NCBI GenBank assembly: GCA_029718625.1 | Contig: CM056385.1 | Location: 26,794,273-26,858,272 of the forward strand | Direction of reading: 5' to 3' | Length of the DNA: 64,000 nt | Source of the DNA: Synaphobranchus kaupii | Taxonomy: Eukaryota > Chordata > Actinopteri > Anguilliformes > Synaphobranchidae | Shown: positions 1 to 13,100 of the stretch, piece by piece | How positions within the stretch are numbered: position 1 is the first letter of the stretch | Layout of the letters: each line of letters opens with the position of its first letter | Position numbers and translations under genes: made by a program | Notes under the pieces: model-generated | Told to the model about the DNA's origin: nothing | Databases searched by the model: none | What the model saw: only the letters and a program-made list of their open reading frames with translations

Positions 1-325
1 TTGTGAATGATGGCAAACGCCAATGAGTGGTTCAAGCAATGCCGGTTTTTGGATCTTTAGATTTGCTTATGATGCACGGCCCCCGTCCAGCAGCGAGCTC
101 CTCCCTTGCCCGCCACGTGATGCGGGATAGCGCAACATGGTCAAAACGATTCCACCCAATGAAGAAGCCGTTCACCAGGGTGTCTTATCAGGACTGGCAT
201 GGCTTTGCACAATGTACCTAAACTGTCTGGCTTTATTCAGTGTCCCTGCACTTGGACAGCGTTCCCAAACTATCTCCCTCTGCACAACGTTCCAGACACT
301 CTGGCTCTACGCAATGTTTTTACAC

Positions 326-729
326 TGGGGCTGTGTCTGAAATGGCTCCTCACTAATCCCTAATCCGCATCTATGAAATGTCCGTATAGGGCGTAAATAA
401 TTTACTAAATAAATAATGAATTCGGACAGCACTGTTTTTTTGTCTTCTTTCAGTGGCTCCTTACATACTATATAGTGTACTAAAAATATCCCACCATGCA
501 CCGTAATACAAGTTTTGTGTATAGTAAAGTTTAAAAAAAAAAAAAAAAACTGTTTGCGAAGCATCACCGTTCACTTCTTACTAGATATTACGGTGCATTG
601 TGGGATATTTTTAGTGCTCTATAATGCATGCCAAATTTGATTTGAGAATTCGGACACTGCACCAATATGCCTGGCGGCCAAAATAGTGCACTATATAGTA
701 AATAGGGAGCCATTTCGGACACAGCCTGG
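326..729. mobile_element. Foldback MITE, about 0.4 kb
   Basis: Terminal inverted repeats GGCTGTGTCTGAAATGGCTC (329 onward) and the reverse complement of GAGCCATTTCGGACACAGCC (707-726) match at all but one position. TGG flanks both ends (326-328 and 727-729), consistent with a 3-bp target duplication as in Harbinger-type elements. Internal sequence is also partly palindromic, and no coding capacity is seen. Confidence 0.7.
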
Positions 730-1602
730 GACTTTGGGACAGCTGAAGGGTTGTGCGTCTGTGGCTCCTCAGGACTGAGATCACTTTGTCTGATGTCATC
801 CTTACAAAAGAGAGGCTTGCCTTTGAATCATGTCTTGTTTTGAACTGCGTTGGGTTACGTAATGCTCACAGCGAAGGGGTGAACGTAGTGTGTCAGACAC
901 ACACTGTCCAATGGGTAGAACCAGGGCTAGTGAGAGAGCTGCAATGCCCAGTAATAGACGGTTGTGTAATCAAAGTACTGCAGAGTTTCCTGGCCGACTG
1001 TAGGATGGCTGGGTAGGATTGATTTGGATTAGATTGGGTGGGTAGTAAGGGTTAATCAGGGGCTGTGTTTGGGGTGATTATTTAGGCGATGCAGTTTGTC
1101 TGGTTAAGGTTAGGTGAGTTAGGGGCTGTGGTACAGTGGGTAATTAGGGGTTGTAGTTTGATTCGAAGGATAGTTAAGGCTGTATTATGGATAGCATACT
1201 TCATTGGGCTAAGAGCTGTAAGTAAGGTGGTTAGTATTGGGTTGTTTGTTAGATTAGTTAGAAGCTGTAATTAGGTCAAAGCTGTTTTTGACAGTTGAGG
1301 TGACTGGAGTCTGCCATCATGGGATTCTCATTTCTGTCTTTTTTTTATTTTCACAGATTCCTTTCTATCCTCTTCGCCTGTAACTCTCATTCAGTCTCCT
1401 CAAGGCAAGTGTCTGCTTCTCTAACGCTGCTAGCTTTCTGTCTCCCCCTGTCTTGCGCTCCTCCTCTGGCTGTCTCATCTACCTTGCCTTCTCTCTTTTG
1501 CTGGGCTGCTGCTTTTGTTTGCTCCGTCTCTTTTCGGTGCCCCCCCCCCCCCCCCTCCTCTGCACCCTGCACAGCAGAGGTGTTATAAAACCTGCACTTA
1601 CA

Positions 1603-1728
1603 AATGTTCACTTCTTATAGCAGCACAACAGCCCCCTATCGCCACACTGTCTGTGCTGCAGCACTAATGTTCACTTCTTATAGCAGCACAACAGCCCCCT
1701 ATCGCCACACTGTCTGTGCTGCAGCATT
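1603..1728. repeat. 63-bp unit, two tandem copies
   Basis: The unit beginning AATGTTCACTTCTTATAGC is repeated at 63-bp spacing (1603 and 1666) with essentially no differences. Confidence 0.85.
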
Positions 1729-4639
1729 GATAATAAGGTTTGGAATCTGCTCTCTGGTCTATAACCCCACAGTAGCACACCTTCATTGCCCAAGCCAGTA
1801 TTTCCGGACCTGCCAACCTGTACGCATTTTGACATCAAAGTACACCGGTATGAACTGTCACTCTAACATACGTGTGTCGTTGCACACGTTGCAGTTTTGT
1901 CTCAGCTGATGAAACATTTGGAGCAGAACCAGTATAGGCACAAAGCATAGATGATTGACACTTTTCCATCAACAACTCTTCAGTAATATCTTTTCTCCCT
2001 CCCCCTGACGTGAGTCCCACTCCCTCACTGGTCTGCTACTAGTGGCGTACTTAGTACTCTGTGGCTACTCCTCTCTACCGAGGTAAATGGGCCGGGGTGA
2101 AAAGTTGAAATTGAACAATGTGCTGAAAATATGTACATCATAAGGCTTATTTACCAGCCTTATGCAAATTTATTACCAACTAGTTAACTGCCCAGTGTTG
2201 ATGAATGTACAGAGCTAACATTATCTAAACTTCACTGTCCACCGGTCATATAAGCGTAACACAGTTTCAGGGATTCCAGACATTTTTTGACGGGTATATT
2301 TACGGCTAAAAAGAATTGTAAGTGCATCACGAAGCAGCGCAGATCCATTTGCACATTTTTCCGGTCGTGCTGTTTACTCATTCAATCTTCTGGGAGAATT
2401 TGTCAATGTCATTAGTGACTATCACTTTTAATTAGTAAAGTAAGAGTGCTCTTAGACCACTGTATGTAATTTATAGTCAAATCACTGTCATTATTAAATG
2501 TAACGTTATTATTTATACAGATTGCAAAATAAATGTAATTGCCATTGAGAGATAATGGCTAGCTAATGTGAGCTAACGTTTTCACAGTTTAGCTTGCTGA
2601 CTGGTTATTTTCTGTCGCCACAATTGTCATCTAGTGATGTCCCACTGGGGGTAACTGTTACAAGTTTCCCATTAAAACTACATTGGCTTGCTCTGGGACA
2701 GACGTTTTCCCTAATGTTAGCCAGCCAGTCAATGCAATCAGTCACAGTGGCATCGTGTGATCCTTCAAACCTGTCTTCCGTAACATCACAAGTTTGGAAC
2801 CGTTTCACTGCTGAAAAATAATTATTATTTTCATTTGAAAGATTAGTTCAAAAAGATTTGGTCATTCGCAAACTGCCCATCACTATAATTTAGGCATATT
2901 TCTTCATTTATTTATTTTACCCACTTTGTTCAGGTGATGCCGATCACCAGGTCCTAGTGCAGTGGAAGCCGACACAGTCTGAATTGTTTTAACCAACCAG
3001 TATGGGGGGAGCTATGTGGCTAGAGGAGACTGTTTTGGAACTGCCAGCTGTACTATGCTTTCATAGCACTGTGATGTCACATGGACCCAGAGGGAGCCCT
3101 GCCGTTTTGCCGAGCTCTGCCAATGTAGTTAGCATAGCAAAGATTTAACAGCAGAATGGCTATGAGTGGACTTAACAACACATTAACAACGCTTTTAAAG
3201 CCGTAAGATTGTGTGATAATTATAATAATAAAAAAAATACAAATAATAATTATTTTTATTATAAAAATAATAATACTAGTAGTTGTAGTCATAGTCGTAG
3301 TAGTAGTTTTTGTTAACAGTAACTGAGGGCTATGAGGAGGGATATTGGCCTCCACACAAATCTCCCATCTGGCATTTATCTTATTTAGGTGGTCTGGCAG
3401 ACCATGTCATAATGGATTCCTCACAAAAACCAGCCTGTTGCGTGGTGTCGTAGTTAATTCAGGTCCTTTTTTGACGTAACTTTTAGAGGGACATGTCCAT
3501 ATTGCAGTCTTCATTTTGCCCACACCCTGAGCGCACCATTGGCATTGGCCTGGTGTCCAGATGGCAATTTGTAGTTTCATCATGCCAGAGAACCATGGCA
3601 ACAGCACCTAGCAACCATGCCGGAGGAAGGCAACAAAAAGACCGGACCGGAATCCATAATTTAACCTTATTTATATGATTTATGAAAAATCATGTAGCCT
3701 ATGATTTTTCAGTGGGTGAGAGGCTGCAGAAAGATGTACGTTATGCCACTAAAAGAAGGCTATCATGTGGTGATCCCTACAGGAAAGCAGGAAGTAACAG
3801 CACCACAGTTAGGCCTACTCTGCAGATGAAACTTGCTTCCAGAGTGTGTCTCTTTGTTGTCCATTTTGTGGGAAAGTCATTGTCTGCATTTTAAGTGAAT
3901 TCAGCCTGCGGAAAAAGGCCCCATTGTGTGTTGTTCTGAACAAGCACTCATTGATCAATGCATTGTATTGCCACTAGTGGGAATGTTTTGACTAGATGTC
4001 TCCACTGTTGCACAATGCTGAATACAGTTGGGTGGGGCATGGGTGGTGTTTCAGCATCAAGGCTTTCCAGGAAGTCGTTTTCCCACAATGCTTTGTGGTG
4101 GAGTCTTCCTCGGTGCCGTGCAGTATGCGGGAGTGTTTGTATGATCAGGGTGGTTGAGGTTGTGTTGGTGGCGCAGATGAGGATCACTGCAGTTGAATTA
4201 GACCCTTTTCAGACTTTACAAACTTAATGAGGCCAGAGGAAGAAAGCTCCATTGTTTTCAGATTTGCGCAGAATGGATTGCCGGTCATTTTGGACCTGAG
4301 TGGCTTATTGAAAGCAAAGTTAAAGAACCTCGACCAGTCACATGCCAAACATTCCTTTCCCAATCATTTGGTAAGGTGGTTTATAAAAGACAGGGTAGGG
4401 ACTTTGATTGTACGATTAGTTTCCTGTGACTTCCTGTAGACCAAATCGAAGACCTTCTACTTCACAGCCCTGCCGGTTACTTCTGGTTTCACATTTTCTC
4501 TTGTTACATCTTAAAATTTGATTATGATTAAATGTTTTGTCACTGACCAACACGATAAATTCAACACATTTACTGCGGAAAAAAAATTTGTATTCAACAT
4601 TTTATTCAACTGTAACAGCAAGACTTACATTTCTCATTA

Positions 4640-5180
4640 CAAAAGTATCCCTCCAACTCAGTACGTTGTAGATAGGCCTTTTGCAGCAATTATAGTCATT
4701 TCGGGTATGTATCGAATGTCAATGGATAGCAAATTTCAGGTCATACCACAGATTTTCAATGGAATTTAAGTCTAGGCTTTGGTTGGGCCATTCCACAGTA
4801 AAGACCTTCTTGTGTTTAAGCCATTCCTTATAGTTCTTGGCATGCGCTTTGGGTTATTGTTGTGTTGGAACATTCATATTTGGCTCCATCCATCTTGTTC
4901 TTGATGGCAACAAGCTTCTCAGTCCCTGCTGCTGTAAAATAACCCCATAGCATGATGCTACCACCATCTTGCTTGATAGTAAAGATGGTGTTACCTGGGT
5001 GATTGTCTGTGTCTGGTTCACGCTTTACTTTCAGGCTAATGAGCTCAACTTCAGTCTCATCAGACTACAAAATCTTCTTCCAGAAGTAGGCCTCCTAGGA
5101 TTCCATTTTCGCGGCATTGCGGATGGAATTGCCTGGAATTTCTGTTTCTTTATGCTTAAAGCCCTAGGGAACAAAGCCTA
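4640..5180 (-). mobile_element. Degenerate Tc1/mariner-like DNA transposon relic
   Basis: The text (GAATTTAAGTCTAGGCTTTG, GGGCCATTCCACAGTA, CATGATGCTACCACCATCTT) matches a very common fish/vertebrate Tc1-type family. The transposase reads from the minus strand and is destroyed by stops and indels. Family assignment is from memory of the consensus wording. Confidence 0.5.
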
Positions 5181-6234
5181 AAATTGTTAATATGTACGAT
5201 ATCAAACTTTAGTGTGTTATTAAGCATCCACCAAAGTTTGAATAAAAAAAGAAAATATAAATATGATAAAACACTGCTCAAAAACAGCTGAATTAGCTGA
5301 TCAGACCTGTATTAGGACGGTCGGGCGTGGTCATAATATTCTAATGAGCACGCTTGATTAACATTCCTCTGTCCAAGAAGACGCTCGACATCACATTCAA
5401 CAAAAATACAAAATGGCACAAGCGGGGAGAATCGGGGTTGTACATTGTGTACGAACCTACCAACGCTGAATTTGAGAGTTAAGAAATTCCACAACCAGAT
5501 AACCCGCGTTTTCTGGCATCACAGGTGGTGACAGATTGTTGGGTTTCAAGATACTAAGTTTCCATGTAATAATAAACCACACTTCTTAACTTTATAACAT
5601 TTGTTTCTTCCAGTAAAGACTAGGTAGTAGACTAAGCTAGGTAGTTGACATTGGGTAGCTCGCATGCTGAATGCCACAATTGGTTGGTTACCCTTGCAAC
5701 TAAAGCTCCGCTTCAGTTCTGTGTGTTAAAAAAAATCAACTGCGCTGTAACCAGCACCGGCGAGCGCAGCGATGAGAAGGCATATGTGACATTATTAGCT
5801 AACGTTAGTGCTACACACCCAACGTTAACTGAGATACACGTAACGTTACTGAAAGTAGTAAATCCCGAGGGAATGTAATGTAATGTAAATCCACAGGTCT
5901 GGCTAAAACACTGGCAGTGTTCGAATAAGGCATTAATGCGGGAACGCATTCGTTTTGACAAATGCTGGTGAGAGGGACAAGCAACATCAGCCTTGTGATT
6001 GGTTTGGGATTAGTGACGTCACTGTTCCCACTTACAGTACTGCCCAACTTCAATCCAAAAACGCGGGTAGAAGTATCCAGTATCTCTGGAATTCAGAAAG
6101 TAATTATTTCCAATACAAATATGCATATTGTATGTCCACAAGACCCAAATTAACCTAATTAGAAGGCAAATAGTTGTTCCCTGGGGCTTTAAATCAATCT
6201 TTTTTCTTCAATTTTGTAAGAGAAAAAGTTTTCT

Positions 6235-6366
6235 GAATTAAAAGCTGTTGAAATGCAGCCACATTCAGACTTTTTTTTTCTTTTTCTTTTTTAATTAAAA
6301 GCTATTCAAATGCAGCCACATTCAGAGACTTTTTTCATTTTCTTGAATTAAAAGCTGTTCAAATGT
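6235..6366. repeat. Tandem repeat of ~60-70 bp, about 2.5 copies
   Basis: Three copies of a GAATTAAAAGCTGTT-type segment; in the first two it is followed by GCAGCCACATTCAGA and a T-rich spacer. Confidence 0.75.
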
Positions 6367-7562
6367 TCTAGAGCTTTGTTGTTACTGTTAGCTCATAAAT
6401 GCATCTTGTTGGTCTGTTCATTTTACTTTTTCCACTTAGAGTGGTTTTCTCAATGAATCATTGTAATCCTTAAGTGTTCTTGCATTTTATAAAGCAAATA
6501 GCAATGACAATAATCATAATAATAATAATAATAATAAAATGTATTTCCAATAAAAGAAATCGGTATCAGGATTGGCCGATGTTTAAAAAGAAAATCGATG
6601 ATTGGTATCGGCCCTCAAATCTCCTGATCGGAGCATCTTTTGCTTGTCTTCATTTAGCTTACCACAAGTTTTCATTATTATATACACATATTTTAAGGTC
6701 GTTTATGAATGAAAAGGGTTGAAAATGGGGAAAACAGGAAGAAGAAAAAAAACGGAAGATGGCTTAAAAGGATTAAAAAAAAAGAATTTTCCTTTTTTAA
6801 AAACTGAATCCTTAGTAGCCCTACAGAAGGTCTCACGTGGTCTGTGGCAAAGCTATAACCCTTTATGTAAAAGCACCATTGATTGAATTTTGATGCTGTG
6901 CCATTTGTATACGCTTGTATTACACCAGTTCAGTGTTTCTGGAAGTTGTATTGCAGACAGATTTGTGTTTGGCTTTCTGAATCCGAGAGTAAGAAATGGA
7001 AACTCTTATGTTGCAGTGTTTAGCAAAAACTCCTGGACATCTGGTTTTGAATGACTTTTCAGTTATTATTTGAATGAGTAGCCTACATTTTTGTTGAACA
7101 GTGGAATTTTGGCTTTGTCACAACAAGCAAATGCATTTGTTTTTATGTTCTTTTTTTTTGCTCTTTCTGAAAGTTGGCATCCAAGTCCTAAGTGCGGTCC
7201 TGCAGGTGGGAGTTTTTCCTTTTAAATTGGCCATTGGTGTAATATTATTAGCACCCTTATTTTGGACTTTGGTTTAATTTGAATCATGCACATCGGTTCT
7301 ATGTGGCTCTGTTGAGTTGAGCCAGCTGATCCTGACTGTACTGTATGTGGCATTAGTCCAGACCTCTCTCCTTCTATCTCTCTCCTCTGTTATTGTGAAG
7401 TACTGACCCATTCCATGCATGGCTGCTTGGGCTACACTGACCTTGTGCATGGCTTTACTTTTTCTGCTTTACAGGGAAGGAATTGGCATGCGTTCAGTCC
7501 TGCTAAACCTGGTGTTTTTGCCGATGGTTACATTCCTACTTCTGGCTCTGAAGATGCTGATG

Positions 7563-7593
<31 letters not shown>

Positions 7594-7850
7594 TCACCTC
7601 CTACCAATGTCTCAATTCGGTTGAACTTCAAAAAGGCCAGCTGATCTAATTTAAATTTGTTTTATAATAGCTTAAAAGCTTAACTGATGTTTTTTTTATC
7701 TCCCTATCATGCTATAGTAATAATAATCACGCAAGTTGCGTGGGGAGCCAGAAGTGTGGACCATTGGCTTGTTGTATGTGTCTTGGAGGGAGTGGGTGCA
7801 CTGATTTTCTCCCTGCTCCTCCTCTCTTCCTTACTGCTGGATGAAATCAG

Positions 7851-10142
7851 ATGAAAGGAGGGCAGAGCAGGGTCCCTGCACACCTTCTGAAGGTGCGTCC
7901 CCCTCTCTTCGCTCTTGTGCTCAGCCTGGCTCTCCTCCAGTAGATCATGGGAGCCTTAGTCTCTTAAAAAGCGGAATAATCAAAGGTGTGGACTTGCATC
8001 TCAAAGATAAAAGGGAAATGAAAGCGGAAGTCCAAAGCATAAATTCCATCCTGAGGGACTACTCTGTGACATCGTTGGATTTCTCAGAGTTCACACTGCC
8101 TTCCAATCCCTTTGACCATGACTCTGCCCTGGGAAAGACCTCTCCAGGCACAGGGAGCATCAAGGGATTGGAGGGTCTTGCAGAGAACCAGGAATCCATT
8201 GACACCCAAAGCAGTGATGGGTTCCTTATTTTTAAGGAGTGCCACTACGGAAGTCCTCTCACAGATGCACACAACTCCTCCGGGACCTTGCATGAGTTTA
8301 GGTCCCCTGACCAGGACTCCCCTGAGTCCCCTTTTGAAGTCCTAGGAGATTCAGCACGAGGTCGAGGCCTCGAGAATGAAATTGTTGACATCACTGACCA
8401 TGCACAGACTCAAACCCTGCGTCCACGACAATACTTGGAATGTGATGTCCCAGACAATGTAGTCAAGGAAGGAACAGGACCAAGTGGACCAGGTGCTCTT
8501 ATGGACTGTCCAGGCAGATCATTTGAAGTAGCTGAGTGTGGCAATGGACAAGCAAAGCCATCCAGGACAGAAAGCAGGTCAGAATCTTTACCTCCTGCTT
8601 CCACCTGGAATGAGTTAGAACCCCCAGCCTGTGGGGTACAGAAAGGTGCATCTGAATTACAGCTGTGGGCATCTCCTGTCCCACCTCCTTGTATAGAACC
8701 CTCACCTTTCTGCTCATCTCAAGCCTCTCAGATGGAGGATGATCCCTGGATCAGTGACAGGGATGAAACCGACATGTTCGACGCAGACAGCTCTGAGGAG
8801 TCAGATGACACCGTGATCGAGGATACATCTGATCGCCTTAACTTGTCAAAAAATGTTGTTAGCTCCATCTCCTCCCTGCAGTCTAAAGTAGAATGTCCCA
8901 CCGAGCTGGAGATGCGCCCAGTTTCCATGGCTTTAAGTTACATAAAGGAGGCAGATGAGCATGACCTGTTTGAAGAGGATGAGGAAGAGGGTGACTATGA
9001 GCTTGTGAAAGAACCTGTCCGAGAAGCGTCTTCAAGGCCTGTTTCAAAGCCTGCAGTCCAGATACCAGGATGTGACAAACCTGTGTCAGGAAATGTCCTT
9101 GGACCCTCTGAGAAGTTGTCCTCTGACTGCAGACATCCTCAGCAGCATTCTCAACCAATGCCACCTGACTATGTGGCTTCGCATTGGCACCAACACAGTG
9201 AAGGACCGAGTGGTACAGACCAGTCCAGTTATAGTTCTGTATCTGTGTCTTCAAAAGAGATCATGCAAGTTGTTCCTTCAAATGAGCGAGATTATGACAT
9301 GTCGAGGGAACACTATGCTAACGTTATTGGTTCTGATTCAAAGAATGAGCATAAGAGCAACAACCCACCAATCTACTCAATGACAGAAGACTGGAAACAG
9401 AATGAGATGAATAGTCTTTCTGAGCCAAAATGTGTTGATCAGTTTTCTGAGAAATCAGTTCTGTCTAATAAGAGTCCTCCTACCCTCCATGCTGGTCCAC
9501 TTGTTGGAAAAATGTCAACTGTAACCGAAGCACAGCCAGCTAACATTGCAGAGATCCTCGCTGACCCTCCTGGTTTGGATTGGTCCGTAAGTCCGGGGGA
9601 TGGATACGCACCTCAGGTTTTTCCCAAGGCAGTTAAACATGGTCCTGAAACTGCAGAGGAATCCCCGGAGACAGCGAGCGACCCTGAGAGCATCGAGCCA
9701 GAGTGCTCCGTCTCGGCCGCCACCGATAGCTTTGTGGGGTTCATGCGGGAGTGCCTCAATTCACGCCAGCCCAAGGAGCCTGACGAATGCTACAGACGCC
9801 ACACCGTCGAGGTAAAGCCCCCCCAGTTGGCAGCCCCTTTCTCTGGGTCCCCCCCTGCCGTACTGCTGAATCTGGAGCAGGAGCGCCTCACCATCTGTGC
9901 GTTGAAGGAGTTGGGCAGCAGCCAGGAAGAAACAGAGGACCTGGTACAGACAGCAGCCCCCCAAACTGGCCCTGAGCCCCAAACCGGTCCCGTCACTCCC
10001 TTTGCTCCGAAACCTTCCTCCCCTCCTCTTAACAAATCCCCTTTGGAGGCCCCGCCAGGCGGAGATGTAGAAGGGGCGGATGCTAATGAGGCGGCTCTGC
10101 TTGCAGCACATGCATTAGCGGCCTTACTAACCCACCTTCCAG
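7851..10142 (+). CDS. rtn3: rtn3 giant exon of the long isoform
   Basis: A 2292-nt exon without stops. The acceptor is the CAG at 7848-7850 after a C/T-rich tract, and the donor is G|GTAACA at 10142/10143. Both ends are phase 1, so the exon can be skipped in frame, which would give a short reticulon isoform. The encoded region is acidic and low in complexity with no membrane segment, as expected for the cytosolic N-terminal part. Landmarks are a FEVL core after acidic and Pro residues (8333-8344), an acid run with ESDDTVIED near 8797-8826, an EEDEEEGD tract followed by YELV (8996-9007), and the [15 protein letters not shown] block near 9870-9915 just before the end. An in-frame ATG at 7841 lies on the intron side of the acceptor and is probably not a start. 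Codons are ordinary and there are no internal repeats. Confidence 0.9.
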
Positions 10143-13100
10143 GTAACATGCCTCTCTCAGGCTTTTAGCCTGCTAACCCCACAGGCACCCTGCCATTAGT
10201 CATGGTAGTAGCAGTCATCTTAGTTTATATTTTGCAAATAAAGCCAATATGCACATGTTTTGTTTTCTCGAATAAAATTTTTTAGTTATTTATAACTAAA
10301 TTTATAACACAATTTGCTCATGTAAGCAGTATGTTAAGCAACTTGGGTATATACAGTTACCTTTCTGAGAATCGAACCCGCTGCCATCTAGTTCAGTCTA
10401 AACCTCATAGCAGTCTTTCCTTTCCACTGCGTCTTTCCCATGTCCCTGTCCATTTGTCCATCTGTGACTCAAAAGAGCATTTCTGCCCATAGCTGCACGT
10501 GGAATGATGCAAGTTGTAAAGCATGCATGACTGCATGTGTTCAGACACAATTTTTTCTATCACTTTCTGTTAAAGGGGCTATATGTAACGTCCTTCACAT
10601 TACTGACACTGGTGGCCGAAAGTGAATGCAGCCAGCAGCCCGCTTGCACAACGGGAGTTGCGTGGTTTTCTTTTTAGCACAGTGGGTTCATACCACGGCG
10701 CGAGTATTTTTTTTACAGTCCATGGTTGAGGCAAGGATAATCCTAAACTAACATTAGTTAGAAAATGATGAAGAACGTTAGCAAGCAAGCTAGGAACATC
10801 ACAATATATTTCCACATGCTTTGCAGTAATGCTAACGTTACGTTACCTGTCCAGCTCAGTTTTGGTTTTGATCCCCAACAACAAACGTAGGTTTCTCCAT
10901 GGCTGGAATTCCAGGCCGATGTTCACATTTTCATTTTGATGGTAAAAAAAGTTATACCATTCGTGAATGCGGAACAGGAGCCGACCGCAGCAGTAATCTG
11001 CAAAACCAGACGGTAAACACTGTGTAAACGTTGCTATGGTGATTTGTCGGGATAGAGTTTTATTATTTCGGAAAGGTGCTTGGTACTGTGAAATCATTGA
11101 TGAGAAAAGGACAGCACTCACCGTTTTGCTGCTGTCTCATTGGAAAACATGGAACATCCGGTTTGCCATCAATTACTGCTACGTGAACGCAGCAGTCAGC
11201 CAGAGAGAGGAAAGAGTGCGCTATGACATCACATCCTTCATTTTCCAGGCAAATCAAACCATAGGCACTTATATGCAACGGAGAAAGTCGTGGGAAGGTC
11301 TCTTTTTTTAAGTTACGTTACAATTTGTTCATGCATGAATCGCTTTCATTTCTAATGTATTTAAAAATCTTACATATAGCCCCTTTAAAGCCCTGACAAA
11401 AAAGGAATGGCAGTTTGGCCACAGGGCCACCTCCCAGGGTTGGCTAAGCTTTTCCCATGATGCCTTGTTCAGATTGTTTGTAGCTGAGCCTGCAGGGCTT
11501 GCGGTCAGTCATGCAGCTTGACTCTGCTGTGTTAAGAGGAAGTGATGCGTAAAGCACGTTTAATTCTCTCTCTCTGCCCCTGCGTCTGTTTCCATCTTTG
11601 CTCTCAGGTTAAATGTTGAGAGAGCTCATCTGAAAGGTAGTTGTGTTTTTTAATAAGGTTAAGGCACAAGTTGCGTTCTAATGTTATCCAACAATTTTTT
11701 TAGAATTTTTAAAAGGAGTGAAGTAGCCTGGAAGTTACTGACCTCTGCATTTGCCACATAGTGACTAGCTGGTTTTGGCTTTCTGGGCCTGATGGGATGT
11801 GTTTTTACATAATTGTGTTTCTCCTGTGTCCTGGGGGAATGGGCTATGGTGACGTCAAACAGTTTCTGCCCAGGAGCTTCATTGGCTCCCCAGCACGTAC
11901 CTCTTGCTCTGCCCTAACTGCGGAAATGTGAGGATACACACACGTGCCCAAACACACACACACCGGCACACGGACACGGACTAGAGCAATGGTGCATGCG
12001 CACACGTGCATGAAAACACGCATGACACACACCCCTCCTACTGGCCCACAGTAAATGTAGAACTGAACAAAACAAACGTGCTGTTGTGTGCAGTGGAATG
12101 TGGCTAATCAATACTGAAGATTTCAGCACTGCGAAATATCTGGTTAACACTTTGCTTGCTAGATGGAACATTTTATTTTCCATAAAATGCCAGTCTTAAA
12201 AGATCAAGTTAAAGTTTATGTCTTCCTTGGACACCTTTTTTTAATATTTTCACAGCTTTCTTGGTTCCTCTAATGATTCAAATGGGTTTTGTAATGAGCA
12301 GTGGGATGTTAATACAAGCCAGATTCATCATTTTATATCAATATCTCAGGCATCCAGGCATACACGTGACTAGCACATCATTATAAACCTGCTCTTCCTT
12401 AATTCTGTTTATTTAATTCAGTTTTGTGGTAAATCATAGTAGCTCATACCTTAATTTATTGTTCAAATAAATCACTTCCGAATGAATTTCAGTTCATTTG
12501 GATTTTTGGGATGTGGTCTTTCGGCCAGCGGATGGTGATACGTTGTACTAGTCGCTATAAAGATGTCGGTACTAGGAGTAGAAGAAGCATAGAACCGCGG
12601 CTCAGCTGTTTGTATGGGAGTGCAACTCAGTAGAAAGAGCACCAGGACACGCTAGGAACGCGGCCCAATTTTGAATGAGCTTTGAAAACGTAAAAGCTTT
12701 AACAAGTTCTTGCAATGTTTTAACAGAAGGTAGTACTGATAGTAGATTGTTGGTTCACCATCTTTGCTGAAGGAATAAACTGTCTACTTACCACTATATG
12801 CTACTATCTAACAGTATTTTACCTCAGCAACACTGTAGGCTGCTATCTAACAGTATTTTACCTCTGTGACATTCAACACGAGTTTACCTCAGTGACATTA
12901 TTTGTGTTGTTTGTTTATTTTTCTATTTGTTTGCTATTAAAATAAATGGTGTGATATTCAAATGTTCCAAAAGCTTCAAGGACCTTTGATTTATAAACCC
13001 TAACTCCTAAACACAACCCTACTGGTACTTTACAACCAAAGCCTACATGGGCTCTTTGTACTCAAAAAACTGTATTTACGGTGAAATTAATGCAAAAAAT

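Larger units (their letters stand above)
1..7850. other. Presumed rtn3 5' intron; no recognisable exon
   Basis: No open frame here shows protein similarity. It contains a foldback element at 326-729, a G/T-rich degenerate tract at 1020-1275, a poly-C run near 1540-1553, a 63-bp tandem duplication at 1603-1728 and an AT-rich run at 3220-3290. It also contains a DNA-transposon relic near 4640-5180, a ~60-70 bp tandem repeat at 6235-6366, a hAT-like TATCGG fragment near 6560-6640 and a T21-type run at 7562-7585. Whether a small upstream rtn3 exon hides here is undecided. Confidence 0.5.

Noticed and set aside
7841..7850. ATG at 7841 as the true rtn3 start
   Set aside because: A pyrimidine tract and CAG at 7848-7850, plus a phase-1 junction matching the reticulon pattern, point to a splice acceptor. 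The start codon should be upstream. An alternative promoter cannot be fully excluded.
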